The notes below the pieces were generated by a model that worked only from the letters and a program-made list of their open reading frames with translations, was not told the DNA's origin and did no database searches. This document shows positions 24,594 to 32,308 of a DNA stretch of 64,000 bases, in pieces (positions within the stretch are counted from its first letter, which is position 1; each line of letters opens with the position of its first letter). The DNA lies in assembly GCF_001705435.1 (NCBI RefSeq), contig NZ_MDEN01000069.1:62001-126000 (forward strand). The letters are read 5' to 3'. This DNA is from Pseudomonas graminis. Its GTDB lineage: Bacteria; Pseudomonadota; Gammaproteobacteria; Pseudomonadales; Pseudomonadaceae. Made by a program: the position numbers and the translations under genes.

Positions 24594-25556
24594 ATGTCTG
24601 ATGTACGTCATTCGCGAGTGATTATTCTCGGCTCCGGCCCTGCCGGTTACAGCGCTGCAGTCTATGCCGCGCGCGCCAACCTCAAGCCGTTGCTGATCAC
24701 CGGGATGCAGGCGGGCGGTCAATTGACCACCACCACCGAAGTCGACAACTGGCCGGGCGACCCCCATGGCCTGACCGGCCCGGCCTTGATGGAGCGTATG
24801 CGTGAACACGCCGAGCGTTTCGAGACCGAGATTGTGTTCGATCACATCAATGCAGTGGATCTGGCGGGCAAACCGTTCAGCCTGAAAGGGGACAACGCCA
24901 CTTACACCTGCGACGCGCTGATCATCGCCACCGGCGCCAGCGCCCGTTATCTGGGTCTGCCGTCCGAAGAAGCGTTCATGGGCAAAGGTGTGTCGGCCTG
25001 CGCGACCTGCGATGGTTTCTTCTATCGCAACAAGCCGGTCGCCGTGGTCGGCGGTGGCAACACGGCCGTCGAGGAAGCCCTGTACTTGGCCAACATCGCC
25101 AGCAAGGTCACCCTGGTTCACCGTCGCGATACCTTCCGCGCCGAGAAGATCCTGATCGACAAACTGCATGCACGTGTTGCCGAGGGCAAGATCGAGCTCA
25201 AACTCAACGCCACCCTGGACGAAGTGCTGGGCGACAACATGGGCGTGACCGGTGCGCGCTTGAAGAACAATGACGGCACCCATTCAGAAGTGACCGTCGA
25301 CGGCGTATTCATCGCCATCGGCCATACGCCGAATACCAGCTTGTTTGACGGTCAGTTGGCGTTGAAAGACGGCTACATGGTCGTTCAAGGCGGTCGCGAA
25401 GGTAATGCGACCGCCACCAGCGTTGACGGTGTTTTCGCGGCCGGCGACGTGGCGGATCATGTCTACCGTCAGGCAATCACCTCGGCTGGCGCAGGCTGCA
25501 TGGCTGCACTGGACGTTGAGCGCTACCTGGACGGCCTGGCGAACGTTTCGTTCTGA
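24594..25556 (+). CDS. trxB: Thioredoxin-disulfide reductase
   Basis: This 320-residue NADPH:thioredoxin oxidoreductase has an FAD loop GSGPAGYSAAVYAARANL from residue 13, the redox pair ACATCDGFF with Cys136 and Cys139, the NADPH loop VVGGGNTAVEEALYLA, and the C-terminal FAD contact GVFAAGDVADHVYRQAITSA. It is a homodimer in the cytoplasm that keeps thioredoxin reduced. All key residues are present and the length is normal. It ends in a strong terminator. Confidence 0.96.
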   Translation: MSDVRHSRVIILGSGPAGYSAAVYAARANLKPLLITGMQAGGQLTTTTEVDNWPGDPHGLTGPALMERMREHAERFETEIVFDHINAVDLAGKPFSLKGDNATYTCDALIIATGASARYLGLPSEEAFMGKGVSACATCDGFFYRNKPVAVVGGGNTAVEEALYLANIASKVTLVHRRDTFRAEKILIDKLHARVAEGKIELKLNATLDEVLGDNMGVTGARLKNNDGTHSEVTVDGVFIAIGHTPNTSLFDGQLALKDGYMVVQGGREGNATATSVDGVFAAGDVADHVYRQAITSAGAGCMAALDVERYLDGLANVSF

Positions 25557-25572
25557 CCTGACCTCCAGTTGC

Positions 25573-25603
25573 AAAAAAACCGGCTCATTGAGCCGGTTTT
25601 TTT
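25573..25603. terminator. Intrinsic terminator after trxB
   Basis: AAAAAAACCGGCTC, loop ATT, GAGCCGGTTTTTTT. Near-symmetric, so it can also stop the leftward hopJ operon. Confidence 0.92.
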
Positions 25604-25641
25604 ATGTCGGGCAAACGGCCCCATCAGCGTCGAGCGCGCGG

Positions 25642-25983
25642 TCAGGCCTTGGGCTTGAGCGGCTCGGCCGAGAACTTCACACCGGCCAGCCCGTTGGCAA
25701 TCAGCGCGCGGATGTTGCCGTGGTCCGAACCGTCCGGTGTATCGAGCACAGAACGGTAGTGCTCGCCAAAAGCCAGAAGTGCTTCTTCATCGCTCAGGCC
25801 TTCCAGCAGCGCCAGGCCGAGGGTCTTGCACGAACCTTCGTTCTGGCCAGCGGCGTTTTCCACCGGGCCGTTGCTGAACGCCTGAGGCTGATAGTCGTAA
25901 TGCGCGGCGATGAAGGCCAGGGTGTCTGCGAACAGATGATTGCCGCTGGCGAGGCTGGCGCGCAGGCCGGGCAGGTCAGTCAT
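25642..25983 (-). CDS. HopJ-type protein (type III effector family in name only)
   Basis: This 113-residue protein starts at ATG 25983, overlapping the DUF1244 stop by 8 bp. It has the family pattern FADTLAFIAAHYDYQPQAFSNG, then GSCKTLGLALLEGL and SVLDTPDGSDHGNIRALI. The name comes from a P. syringae screen, but the gene is found across Pseudomonas and many non-pathogens as part of a housekeeping cluster, so no effector role is implied here. There is no secretion signal visible. It is the last gene of the folM-folE-folX-DUF1244-hopJ group. Confidence 0.88.
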   Translation of the reverse strand: MTDLPGLRASLASGNHLFADTLAFIAAHYDYQPQAFSNGPVENAAGQNEGSCKTLGLALLEGLSDEEALLAFGEHYRSVLDTPDGSDHGNIRALIANGLAGVKFSAEPLKPKA

Positions 25984-26272
25984 GCTTGGGTTCCTTGGCG
26001 AACGCAGCTTGCTGCTCGGTGCTGGCTTCTTTCTGGTACGTGGATTTCCACTCGCTGTACGGCATGCCGTAAACCACTTCGCGGGCGTCATCGAGCGTGA
26101 TGTCGATGTGCTTCTCGTCGGCCTCGGCCTTGTACCACTTGGACAGACAGTTGCGACAGAAACCGGCGAGGTTCATCAGGTCGATGTTCTGCACGTCCTT
26201 GCGGCTGTCCAGGTGCGCAACCAGACGGCGGAAAGCGGCGGCTTCGAGTTCAAGACGTTGTTGCTCGGTCAT
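25976..26272 (-). CDS. DUF1244 family protein
   Basis: This 98-residue protein starts at ATG 26272 rather than at the upstream frame limit, because homologues begin at MTEQQRLELEAAAFRRLVAH. It contains the recognisable core AGFCRNCLSKWYKAEADE with two cysteines three residues apart, and the downstream DAREVVYGMPYSEWK. It is small, soluble and of unknown function. It lies between folX and hopJ and overlaps hopJ, suggesting co-translation. Confidence 0.9.
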   Translation of the reverse strand: MTEQQRLELEAAAFRRLVAHLDSRKDVQNIDLMNLAGFCRNCLSKWYKAEADEKHIDITLDDAREVVYGMPYSEWKSTYQKEASTEQQAAFAKEPKHD

Positions 26273-26361
26273 GGTGTGCTCTGTGGGAAGTAAAGATGGG
26301 CGGATGATAAGAGTGGCAGGCAGGCCGGGCAAGCGTGGGCCTTCACCGGCGAGCGAAGGAC

Positions 26362-26733
26362 TCAGCGGGCTGCCGCCAGAGTGATCGACACCGACTCGGC
26401 GAAACGCAGCGCGTGGGGCTTGTCCACTTCGACTTCGGCGTATTGCACCGCCTCATGGGTCATCACCAGGTCGAGCACTTCCTGGGTCAGGCGCTCAAGC
26501 AGTGCAAAGCGGTTGCTTTCCACGTGCTGGATGATGGCCTTGGTGATGGTCCGGTAGTTCAGCGCGTGATCAATGTCGTTGTCGCGCACCGCTTCCTGCG
26601 CCGCGTACAGGATCGTCAGGTTGATCAGCACGTCCTGCTTGTTGAGAATTTCGGCTTCGTTGATGCCGATAAACGTACGCAGGCACAGGTCTTTGACCCT
26701 GATGCGTGCGGTGCCGGGTTCGAGTCTTGCCAT
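26362..26733 (-). CDS. folX: Dihydroneopterin triphosphate 2'-epimerase
   Basis: This 123-residue enzyme of the FolB/FolX tunnelling fold epimerises dihydroneopterin triphosphate to dihydromonapterin triphosphate. The start ATG 26733 is 3 bp after the folE stop. Visible signatures are RIRVKDLCLRTFIGINEAE at the N-terminus, the substrate glutamate/lysine region in LLERLTQEVLDLVM, and the C-terminal VEVDKPHALRFAESVSI. The co-located folE and folM support the FolX rather than the FolB assignment. The product tetrahydromonapterin is the likely cofactor of phenylalanine hydroxylase in Pseudomonas. Confidence 0.9.
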   Translation of the reverse strand: MARLEPGTARIRVKDLCLRTFIGINEAEILNKQDVLINLTILYAAQEAVRDNDIDHALNYRTITKAIIQHVESNRFALLERLTQEVLDLVMTHEAVQYAEVEVDKPHALRFAESVSITLAAAR

Positions 26734-26736
26734 GGA

Positions 26737-27297
26737 CTACTTGCTCCGTCCGATCAATTGCAGAAATTCCATGCGGGTCGTGGTCGACTCGCGGAAGGCG
26801 CCGAGCATCACCGAGGTGTTCATGGTCGAGTTCTGTTTTTCAACGCCGCGCATCATCATGCACATGTGCTGAGCCTCGATCACCACGGCCACGCCTGCGG
26901 CCTTGGTCACGTCCTGAATCGCATCGGCGATCTGCCGAGTGAGGTTTTCCTGAATCTGCAGGCGCCGCGCGAACATATCGACGATGCGCGCGATTTTCGA
27001 CAGGCCAAGGACTTTCCCGGTGGGGATATACGCGACGTGGGCCTTGCCAATGAAGGGCAGCAGGTGATGCTCGCACAGCGAATACAGTTCGATGTCTTTG
27101 ACGATCACCATCTCGTCGCTCGCGGAGGCAAACAACGCGCCGTTGACGATCCTTTCCAGTGTCTGCTCGTAGCCATGACACAGGTACTGCATGGCTTTGG
27201 CCGCGCGCTTGGGCGTATCCAGCAGGCCTTCTCGTTCAGGATCTTCACCCAGTCCGACGAGGATTTCACGGTAATGCTGTGGCAGTGACAGGGTCAT
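26737..27297 (-). CDS. folE: GTP cyclohydrolase I
   Basis: It converts GTP to dihydroneopterin triphosphate, the first pterin step. The start is ATG 27297, after GAGGAACC (TTG 27300 is also in frame). The 186-residue protein has the zinc and active-site stretch ELYSLCEHHLLPFIGKAHVA and the C-terminal zinc cysteine region VVIEAQHMCMMMRGV, followed by STMNTSVMLGAF. It lies between folM and folX, so it appears dedicated to monapterin production rather than bulk folate; Pseudomonas genomes often carry a second folE copy. All catalytic positions are intact. Confidence 0.94.
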   Translation of the reverse strand: MTLSLPQHYREILVGLGEDPEREGLLDTPKRAAKAMQYLCHGYEQTLERIVNGALFASASDEMVIVKDIELYSLCEHHLLPFIGKAHVAYIPTGKVLGLSKIARIVDMFARRLQIQENLTRQIADAIQDVTKAAGVAVVIEAQHMCMMMRGVEKQNSTMNTSVMLGAFRESTTTRMEFLQLIGRSK

Positions 27298-27317
27298 CAA
27301 TGGTTCCTCGGGGCGGC

Positions 27318-28028
27318 TTACTTGACGTGCCGTCCGCCGTTTACGGTCAGAGTGGTGCCGGTGACGTAGGGGTTATCCAGCAGATAGCGCAGGCTCTGGT
27401 AAATCACCTCGGCGCCGGGTTCGATCCCCAGTGCCGATTTTTCCAGCGTGCGCGCGCGGTATGCCGCATCGTCGTCGGGTTGAAACATCAGCATGGCCGG
27501 GGCAATGCCGTTGACCTTGATATGGGGCGCGTATCGGGCTGCGAAGGACAGGGTCAGATTTTCCAGCCCCGCCTTGCTGGCACTGTAAGCGATGTGCTTG
27601 CTGCTGCCCTTGCGGGTAACATCGTCGCTGATGTGAATAATGTCGGCCGTCTCCGAGCGCCGCAACAGCTCGGCGCAGTGCAGATTGATGAGATAAGGCG
27701 TCAGCATGTGGACGTTGAACATTTGCATGAAAACATCCGCCTCGTCCCCCGGCGTTTCGGCCAGCCAGTCGGACGCGTTGTGCACGATGGCCCTCAGGCT
27801 GTCGGTCTGCTCTTTGAGCCGGGCGATGAAGTCCAGCACGCTCGTCTCCGACGAAAAATCAGCCTGAAGTATCACCGCGCCCAGCGCCTTCAAGCGTTGC
27901 ACGCCCGGCCGCTCACTGCGGTAGGTGATGATCACCGGCTGGCCTTCCGCCAACAGACGCTCGGCGCAATGCAGGCCGACGCGCTGGCTGGCGCCAGTGA
28001 TCAAGACAGGGGCAGGGGAGCAGGCCAT
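27318..28028 (-). CDS. folM: Dihydromonapterin reductase
   Basis: This short-chain dehydrogenase reduces dihydromonapterin to tetrahydromonapterin with NADPH. ATG 28028 is taken as the start; an in-frame GTG lies three codons earlier. It has the coenzyme loop VLITGASQRVGLHCAERLL, the Ser/Tyr/Lys active site in HIAYSASKAGLENL, and the C-terminal VTGTTLTVNGGRHVK. It is first in the folM-folE-folX order. The unusual TGTACA inverted repeat and hairpin upstream probably control it. Confidence 0.9.
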   Translation of the reverse strand: MACSPAPVLITGASQRVGLHCAERLLAEGQPVIITYRSERPGVQRLKALGAVILQADFSSETSVLDFIARLKEQTDSLRAIVHNASDWLAETPGDEADVFMQMFNVHMLTPYLINLHCAELLRRSETADIIHISDDVTRKGSSKHIAYSASKAGLENLTLSFAARYAPHIKVNGIAPAMLMFQPDDDAAYRARTLEKSALGIEPGAEVIYQSLRYLLDNPYVTGTTLTVNGGRHVK

Positions 28029-28113
28029 GGTCGTCACGCATTCATCAACGGGGGAGAGAGGTCGGGCGAGTCGGTGCTGAATGGCGAACAGTGGATGCTC
28101 GCGTGCACCATCG

Positions 28114-28148
28114 AAAACGACCGTGGGGCAAAGTTACCCCAACGGTCG
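28114..28148 (-). terminator. Hairpin with U tract between ABM gene and folM
   Basis: On the minus strand CGACCGTTGGGG pairs with CCCCACGGTCG around the loop TAACTTTG, with one bulged base, and TTTT follows. It is 110 bp after the stop of the ABM gene, so it could end that transcript. It also lies downstream of the TGTACA pair in the folM leader, so it could attenuate folM. This placement is odd because the operator sits before, not after, the terminator. Confidence 0.75.
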
Positions 28149-28152
28149 GTTC

Positions 28153-28179
28153 TTGTACAACACCGACAGGGCTGTACAT
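28153..28179 (-). promoter_or_regulatory. TGTACA inverted-repeat operator, MerR/LitR-like
   Basis: TTGTACAA (28153-28160) and CTGTACAT (28172-28179) form a TGTACA-N13-TGTACA repeat about 125 bp before folM. TGTACA-type boxes are characteristic of the CarH/LitR branch of MerR regulators, which respond to light through adenosylcobalamin, and pterin genes are among the light-induced genes I recall in Pseudomonas. No such regulator lies in the window. Assignment is inference. Confidence 0.6.
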
Positions 28180-28259
28180 GTTTTTGAAGCGGCGCCACGC
28201 CGGGCAACTGCATCGCAGGTCGGCGGCGTCCAGATCGGGAAAGCGTTTGTCGCTGAGCG

Positions 28260-28829
28260 CTAGCGGGTAGATGCCGGCTCTGTTCCGCTGACCTGAGCAG
28301 GCACGTTGCTGTGCAGCCACCCCGCCAGAAGATGGGTCGAGAGCGGAATGAACCAGAACACCATCAGCGGCGTGAGGATCAACGTGCTGATCATGATGCG
28401 CGGGAACAGCTCCAGCTGACCGAGCAGTGGCCCCAGCACGAAGTTGAAGATCAGCGACACCGGAAAGAACGCCAGCCAGATGGCAACGGCTTGCTTCCAG
28501 CGCGGCGGACGCTGACCAGCGGCGCCGAACCAGCCGTCGATGCCGCTCACCCGGTGAACAGAATTCTTGGCAAACAATCCACTGCCGCGCACCAACCAGG
28601 AGCGTCGGGAGGCAGAATGCTCCCAAGCGTGCATGGTAGCTTCATCGGCGAAGCGGAAAATAATCTGGAATTCGTCATCCCCGGGCGGAGGAGCGAGCAC
28701 ACCTGACCCTAGATAGCCGGGGAAGTCTGTAGCGAGTTGTTCGCCTTCATGCAGCCAGGCAATCAGTTCCTGATAGCGGCCATGGGCGACGCGACGGGCA
28801 ACCATCAGCGTGACGGGTGAGGTAGACAT
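28260..28829 (-). CDS. Antibiotic-biosynthesis-monooxygenase-fold membrane protein
   Basis: The N-terminal ~95 residues have the ABM dimeric alpha/beta-barrel pattern (VTLMVARRVAHGRYQELIAW, then FQIIFRFADEATMHAWEHS). The C-terminal half holds two membrane segments (AVAIWLAFFPVSLIFNFVLG and MISTLILTPLMVFWFIPLS). The fusion of an ABM domain with a membrane tail is a known family of unknown function; no cofactor site is evident. It starts at ATG 28829. It is upstream of, and codirectional with, the fol genes, separated by a terminator-like hairpin. Confidence 0.85.
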   Translation of the reverse strand: MSTSPVTLMVARRVAHGRYQELIAWLHEGEQLATDFPGYLGSGVLAPPPGDDEFQIIFRFADEATMHAWEHSASRRSWLVRGSGLFAKNSVHRVSGIDGWFGAAGQRPPRWKQAVAIWLAFFPVSLIFNFVLGPLLGQLELFPRIMISTLILTPLMVFWFIPLSTHLLAGWLHSNVPAQVSGTEPASTR

Positions 28830-29016
28830 TGTGTATCTCCGATAAACAAGTGAACTTCCCGGGTAGGGAAATCACATGACAGGTCGCCGGGGTGGTGGCG
28901 ATGCGTCAGCTTCACTGGGAAAAGCAAGCAAGGATTATTCCTGAAACCTGCGATAAAGCCAGAGGTGTTGGTCGGACGGAAGAGGGTGCCGGGAGGGATC
29001 GCCTGATCAGGCAATC

Positions 29017-29622
29017 CTAGAGGTGCATCGAGGGGTGAATCTTGCGGTGTTCCTGAAGGATGTACTGACGCAGACGTTCAGTGTCTTCTTTACTGTTCTG
29101 GCTCAACCGATACGCCGCAAGACCATGATGGTTCAGGCGTTCGAAGTTGCCACGCAGGGCGATGGGCGCATAGCCCTGAGGCGTGAACCACGCGGCGAAT
29201 GACTTCGGCGGTTTGGTCTGCTTGCGCATCTCCAGCAGGATGCCTTTGAACGAGATTTCATGAACCCAGAGTGCGGTGAGCGAGCCCTTTGCGGTCTCCA
29301 GCGGAATCGGCTCAGGCAGGATCAGACGCCATGGGCGAATGCGCGGGCCTTCCTCGAAGATGCTTGGCGCACCCAGCTCCAGATGCAGCGCGTGAAACTC
29401 GTCTTCGACCAGATGCAGCGGGAAGGTCATTTGCTGATTATCGAACTGGGCCTGAATCGTGACTTGCTCATGGGCAGCGAGACGGGTCAGCAGATCTTGA
29501 ATCTGCACGCCGCCGTTAACCACCAGACTGCTGGATTTGTCTCGCAAATTCAGCGTGGGGTTGTGCTGCATGTTCTGGATGAACTCCAGTTCATCCGGCG
29601 TGAGGATATTGTCGCGCTGCAT
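29017..29622 (-). CDS. PilZ-like protein, degenerate
   Basis: ATG 29622 is chosen; an in-frame TTG lies two codons earlier. The 201-residue protein has an N-terminal YcgR-like beta region (LNLRDKSSSLVVNGGVQIQD, then EQVTIQAQF) and a C-terminal part that follows the PilZ strand order: RPWRLILPEP, WVHEISFKGILLEM, and a final helix with EDTERLRQYILQEHRK. The canonical RxxxR and D/NxSxxG residues for c-di-GMP binding are only partly present, so ligand binding is doubtful. A perfect 14-bp palindrome lies across its leader. A core-type gene with flagellar-brake-like architecture, but the function is unproven. Confidence 0.5.
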   Translation of the reverse strand: MQRDNILTPDELEFIQNMQHNPTLNLRDKSSSLVVNGGVQIQDLLTRLAAHEQVTIQAQFDNQQMTFPLHLVEDEFHALHLELGAPSIFEEGPRIRPWRLILPEPIPLETAKGSLTALWVHEISFKGILLEMRKQTKPPKSFAAWFTPQGYAPIALRGNFERLNHHGLAAYRLSQNSKEDTERLRQYILQEHRKIHPSMHL

Positions 29623-29963
29623 GGCCAAGCTCGAATAACCGGTTATTGAGAGAGCAGACAGATGGTTCGCATGTTGGTTGCGACCGTTCGTCAGTTGCAG
29701 GATGTTACTCCTTCAGGATTTTCATCTCCAGCCGAGCGTGTGCCCGTTGATCATTTAACTCGAGGCTTTTCCACTCGGCGTGCCGTGGATCTGCGGCGAC
29801 GATCTGAACGTGAACTGCTTGAGAGTATAGGACAGGGGATGACCGACATCGTTGAAAACCATTTGCATCAGCGGTGCTCTGATCACCTGGCGCTCCTATC
29901 AGGCATCATCGCGCCGCGCTGGGGCATAATGCCGCACGATTTTACCCGTCACAGGATTAACCC
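29623..29963. other. Intergenic region, PilZ-like gene / mioC
   Basis: These 341 bases contain the palindrome AATAACC-GGTTATT at 29634-29647, close to the PilZ-like start, and otherwise no recognisable signal. A frame of 101 codons at 29662-29967 lacks a ribosome site, has no similarity that I know of and overlaps the mioC start, so I do not call it. Confidence 0.4.
29634..29647. promoter_or_regulatory. Perfect 14-bp palindrome AATAACCGGTTATT
   Basis: AATAACCGGTTATT is its own reverse complement, with no loop, so it fits a dimeric repressor site better than an RNA hairpin. It sits 12-25 bases before the ATG of the PilZ-like gene, where bound protein would block transcription or initiation. 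Confidence 0.45.
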
Positions 29964-30419
29964 ATGAAAGTCGCGATTATTGCGGGCTCGGTGTATGGCT
30001 CGGCTGAAGAGGTCGCCCGCCACGCCCAACAGATCATCAAGGATGCAGGGCACGAGGTGCTGTTCAATCCGCGCGCTGCCCTTGTCGATCTGCAGGCCTT
30101 TGCACCCCAGGCTCTGCTGGCAGTGAGCTCCACCACCGGAATGGGCGAGCTGCCGGACAACATTCAGCCGCTCTATCACCAGATCCGTGATGTACTGCCT
30201 GCTGGATGGCGCGGGCTGCCTGGCGGCGTCATCGCCCTGGGCGACGCGAGTTATGGCGACACGTTTTGTGCAGGCGGCGAGTTGATGCGCGAGCTGTTCG
30301 GCGAACTGGGGATCCGCGAGGTGCAGGAAATGCTGCGACTCGATGCCAGCGAAACCGTGACCCCGGAAAGCGATGCCGAGCCGTGGCTGGCGGAGTTCAT
30401 TGGCCGGCTTGATAGCTGA
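29964..30419 (+). CDS. mioC: Flavodoxin MioC family
   Basis: This 151-residue FMN electron-transfer protein starts at ATG 29964. The N-terminal phosphate-binding loop VAIIAGSVYGSAEEVARH, the second FMN loop AVSSTTGMGELPDN and the third FALGDASYGDTFCAGG-like stretch are all in place. MioC supports biotin synthase activity in E. coli. It is monocistronic, with no folded-over neighbours. Confidence 0.9.
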   Translation: MKVAIIAGSVYGSAEEVARHAQQIIKDAGHEVLFNPRAALVDLQAFAPQALLAVSSTTGMGELPDNIQPLYHQIRDVLPAGWRGLPGGVIALGDASYGDTFCAGGELMRELFGELGIREVQEMLRLDASETVTPESDAEPWLAEFIGRLDS

Positions 30420-30638
30420 ATAGCTGAATGGCGCGCCCATGCCCCGTCTCTGCCGAGGCATGACAGAGCCATCCCCCGGCGTTATCGACCACCATTCAGC
30501 GTGTCCCCTGTTGATTGTGACCCGGCGCCGAGTCGTTGACACTCGACGACCATCACGCCCGCGTCTGCTGCCCTTCATGGCTCCTGATGAGTCAGGGGCC
30601 GTGGGCGCAGAGCCGGCTTCATCATCGGGGAGAGCAGC

Positions 30639-31547
30639 ATGAGCGAGTCCGTACGTTTCGAAGACAAAGTGGTAATCGTCACCGGTGCGGGCGGCGGGTT
30701 GGGAAGAGCCCACGCATTGTTGTTCGCGAAACACGGCGCGCGGGTGATCGTCAACGACCTCGGCGGTTCGGCCCATGGCGAAGGGGCCAATGCCTCGGCG
30801 GCGGATCGGGTGGTCGCGGAAATCCGTGAAGCGGGCGGCGAAGCGGTTGCCAATCATGATTCGGTCACCGACGGCGACAAGATCGTCCAGAACGCTCTGG
30901 ATGCCTTCGGCCGCGTCGACGTCGTGGTCAACAACGCCGGCATTCTGCGCGACAAAAGCTTCGCCAAAATGGAAGACGCCGACTGGGATCTGGTTTACCG
31001 CGTCCACGTCGAAGGCGCCTACAAAGTCACCCGCGCAGCCTGGCCCCATCTCCGGGATCAGGGCTACGGCCGCATCATCTTCACCTCGTCCACTTCCGGC
31101 ATTTACGGCAACTTCGGTCAGGCCAACTACGGCATGGCCAAGCTCGGCCTATATGGTTTGACGCGCACGCTCGCGGTTGAAGGGCGCAAGAACAACATCC
31201 TCGTCAACGCCATCGCCCCCACCGGCGGCACACGCATGACCGAAGGCCTGATCCCCGCCAGCGTGTTCGAGCTGCTCAAGCCTGAACTGGTCAGCCCACT
31301 CGTGGTGTACCTGGGCAGCGAGCAGTGTCAGGACAGCGCCGGCCTGTATGAAGTAGGCGGCGGCTGGATCGGCAAGGTCCGCTGGGAGCGCAGCCTGGGC
31401 GCCGGATTCGACCCGCACGCAGGCTTTTCGCCGGAAGACGTCGCGGCGCAATGGCAAACCATCAGTGACTTCAGCGATGCGGTGCATCCGGCTGACAACG
31501 TCGAAGCGCTCAAGGAAATGATGGCCAATCTGCAGAGATTTGCCTAA
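30639..31547 (+). CDS. Short-chain dehydrogenase, hydroxyacyl-CoA dehydrogenase type
   Basis: This 302-residue classical SDR shows the pattern of the dehydrogenase half of peroxisomal multifunctional enzyme 2: VVIVTGAGGGLGRAHALLFA, the marker VNDLGGSAHGEG, the NNAGILRDKSF loop, and the catalytic Ser/Tyr/Lys in FTSSTSGIYGNFGQ then ANYGMAKLGLYG. This suggests oxidation of (3R)-hydroxyacyl-CoA with NAD+, but the hydratase and carrier domains are absent. The start ATG 30639 follows GGGGAGAG. It stands alone and ends at a terminator. Confidence 0.88.
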   Translation: MSESVRFEDKVVIVTGAGGGLGRAHALLFAKHGARVIVNDLGGSAHGEGANASAADRVVAEIREAGGEAVANHDSVTDGDKIVQNALDAFGRVDVVVNNAGILRDKSFAKMEDADWDLVYRVHVEGAYKVTRAAWPHLRDQGYGRIIFTSSTSGIYGNFGQANYGMAKLGLYGLTRTLAVEGRKNNILVNAIAPTGGTRMTEGLIPASVFELLKPELVSPLVVYLGSEQCQDSAGLYEVGGGWIGKVRWERSLGAGFDPHAGFSPEDVAAQWQTISDFSDAVHPADNVEALKEMMANLQRFA

Positions 31548-31566
31548 TCAGGCTTTGATCAATAAG

Positions 31567-31598
31567 CGGCCAGTTCGGCGATCGAACTGGCCGTTTTT
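31567..31598 (+). terminator. Intrinsic terminator after the SDR gene
   Basis: CGGCCAGTTCG, loop GCGAT, CGAACTGGCCG, then TTTTT. An 11-bp perfect stem. Confidence 0.92.
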
Positions 31599-31731
31599 GT
31601 AGGAAGGTTATTTGCCGCGACGTAGGAACGGTCTCTGAATGAGGCAATGATTCCGTCTTCACTTTTTCAGCCTAAACCCCGCCCCCAGTCGCCCGACATG
31701 CCTGAGGATCAACCGATTTTCAGGAGGTTTT

Positions 31732-32256
31732 ATGATTGGCAATTTGAGTAAGGTGCAAGAGCGGCTGAGGGTATACAGCGCTGTCCCGGACAAGCAATTT
31801 AACGTGCGCTCCGGCCTCAACCCTCAAGAGGAAGCGGTGAAGCAGAAAGTACGTCAGTACTGGGCGGACAAGAGCATTCCTGATGTTAAAAAGCTGGAGG
31901 GCTTGAACATCAATCTGGCTGGATTTGATCCGCGTAAGACCAGTAACCGGCAGTTGAGGGATATCGGCGCTCTACTGGCCGAGCAAGGAATTATTGATGG
32001 AGACCTTATTGGCACTATGGGCGGCATCAATGTCGAGTTCGATGCGCTGGGAAAAGAAATCAATATCGACAAGGAGGTCAATGCGTACGAATTTTTTACC
32101 GACCACTTCGTTCGACTGCAGGGCGCTATCAAGCAAGGCAATGAGATGGCGAAAGGCGCCGTGGTGGATTTGAACACTGCGGTTTCTGTGCTGATGGCGC
32201 TGGAGGAGCATGCTAAGCGACCTCGCGAGCGTTCATTGGTGAATATTCGCGCCTGA
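31732..32256 (+). CDS. Orphan hypothetical protein, 174 residues
   Basis: The start ATG 31732 follows a strong CAGGAGG. The product is soluble and helical, with no signal peptide. It has a possible N-terminal disordered part and a helix-rich C-terminus (NAYEFFTDHFVRLQGAIKQG, then LNTAVSVLMALEEHAKR). I do not recognise the family. GC is lower than that of flanking core genes, and the gene is enclosed by terminators on both sides, consistent with an acquired single-gene unit. Its segment FDPRKTSNRQLRDIGALLAE may be a helix-turn-helix-like or interaction element but is not diagnostic. Confidence 0.65.
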   Translation: MIGNLSKVQERLRVYSAVPDKQFNVRSGLNPQEEAVKQKVRQYWADKSIPDVKKLEGLNINLAGFDPRKTSNRQLRDIGALLAEQGIIDGDLIGTMGGINVEFDALGKEINIDKEVNAYEFFTDHFVRLQGAIKQGNEMAKGAVVDLNTAVSVLMALEEHAKRPRERSLVNIRA

Positions 32257-32270
32257 GGATATGAGTTCGG

Positions 32271-32303
32271 GCTTGGGGCACCACTAGAGTGCCCCAAGCT
32301 TTC
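32271..32303. terminator. Terminator between two orphan genes
   Basis: GCTTGGGGCAC, loop CACTAGA, GTGCCCCAAGC, then TTTC. An 11-bp stem with a weak T run; it lies between converging genes. Confidence 0.75.
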
Positions 32304-32308
32304 AGCTG

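Noticed and set aside
25642..25983. HopJ read as evidence of a type III secretion effector
   Set aside because: The family is spread through non-pathogens and here sits in a conserved pterin cluster; no secretion gene or hrp box was seen.
28081..28263. 60-codon plus-strand frame downstream of folM
   Set aside because: It covers the operator and hairpin and has no ribosome site.
29662..29967. 101-codon frame before mioC
   Set aside because: No ribosome site, no recognisable product, and it overlaps the mioC start in another frame.
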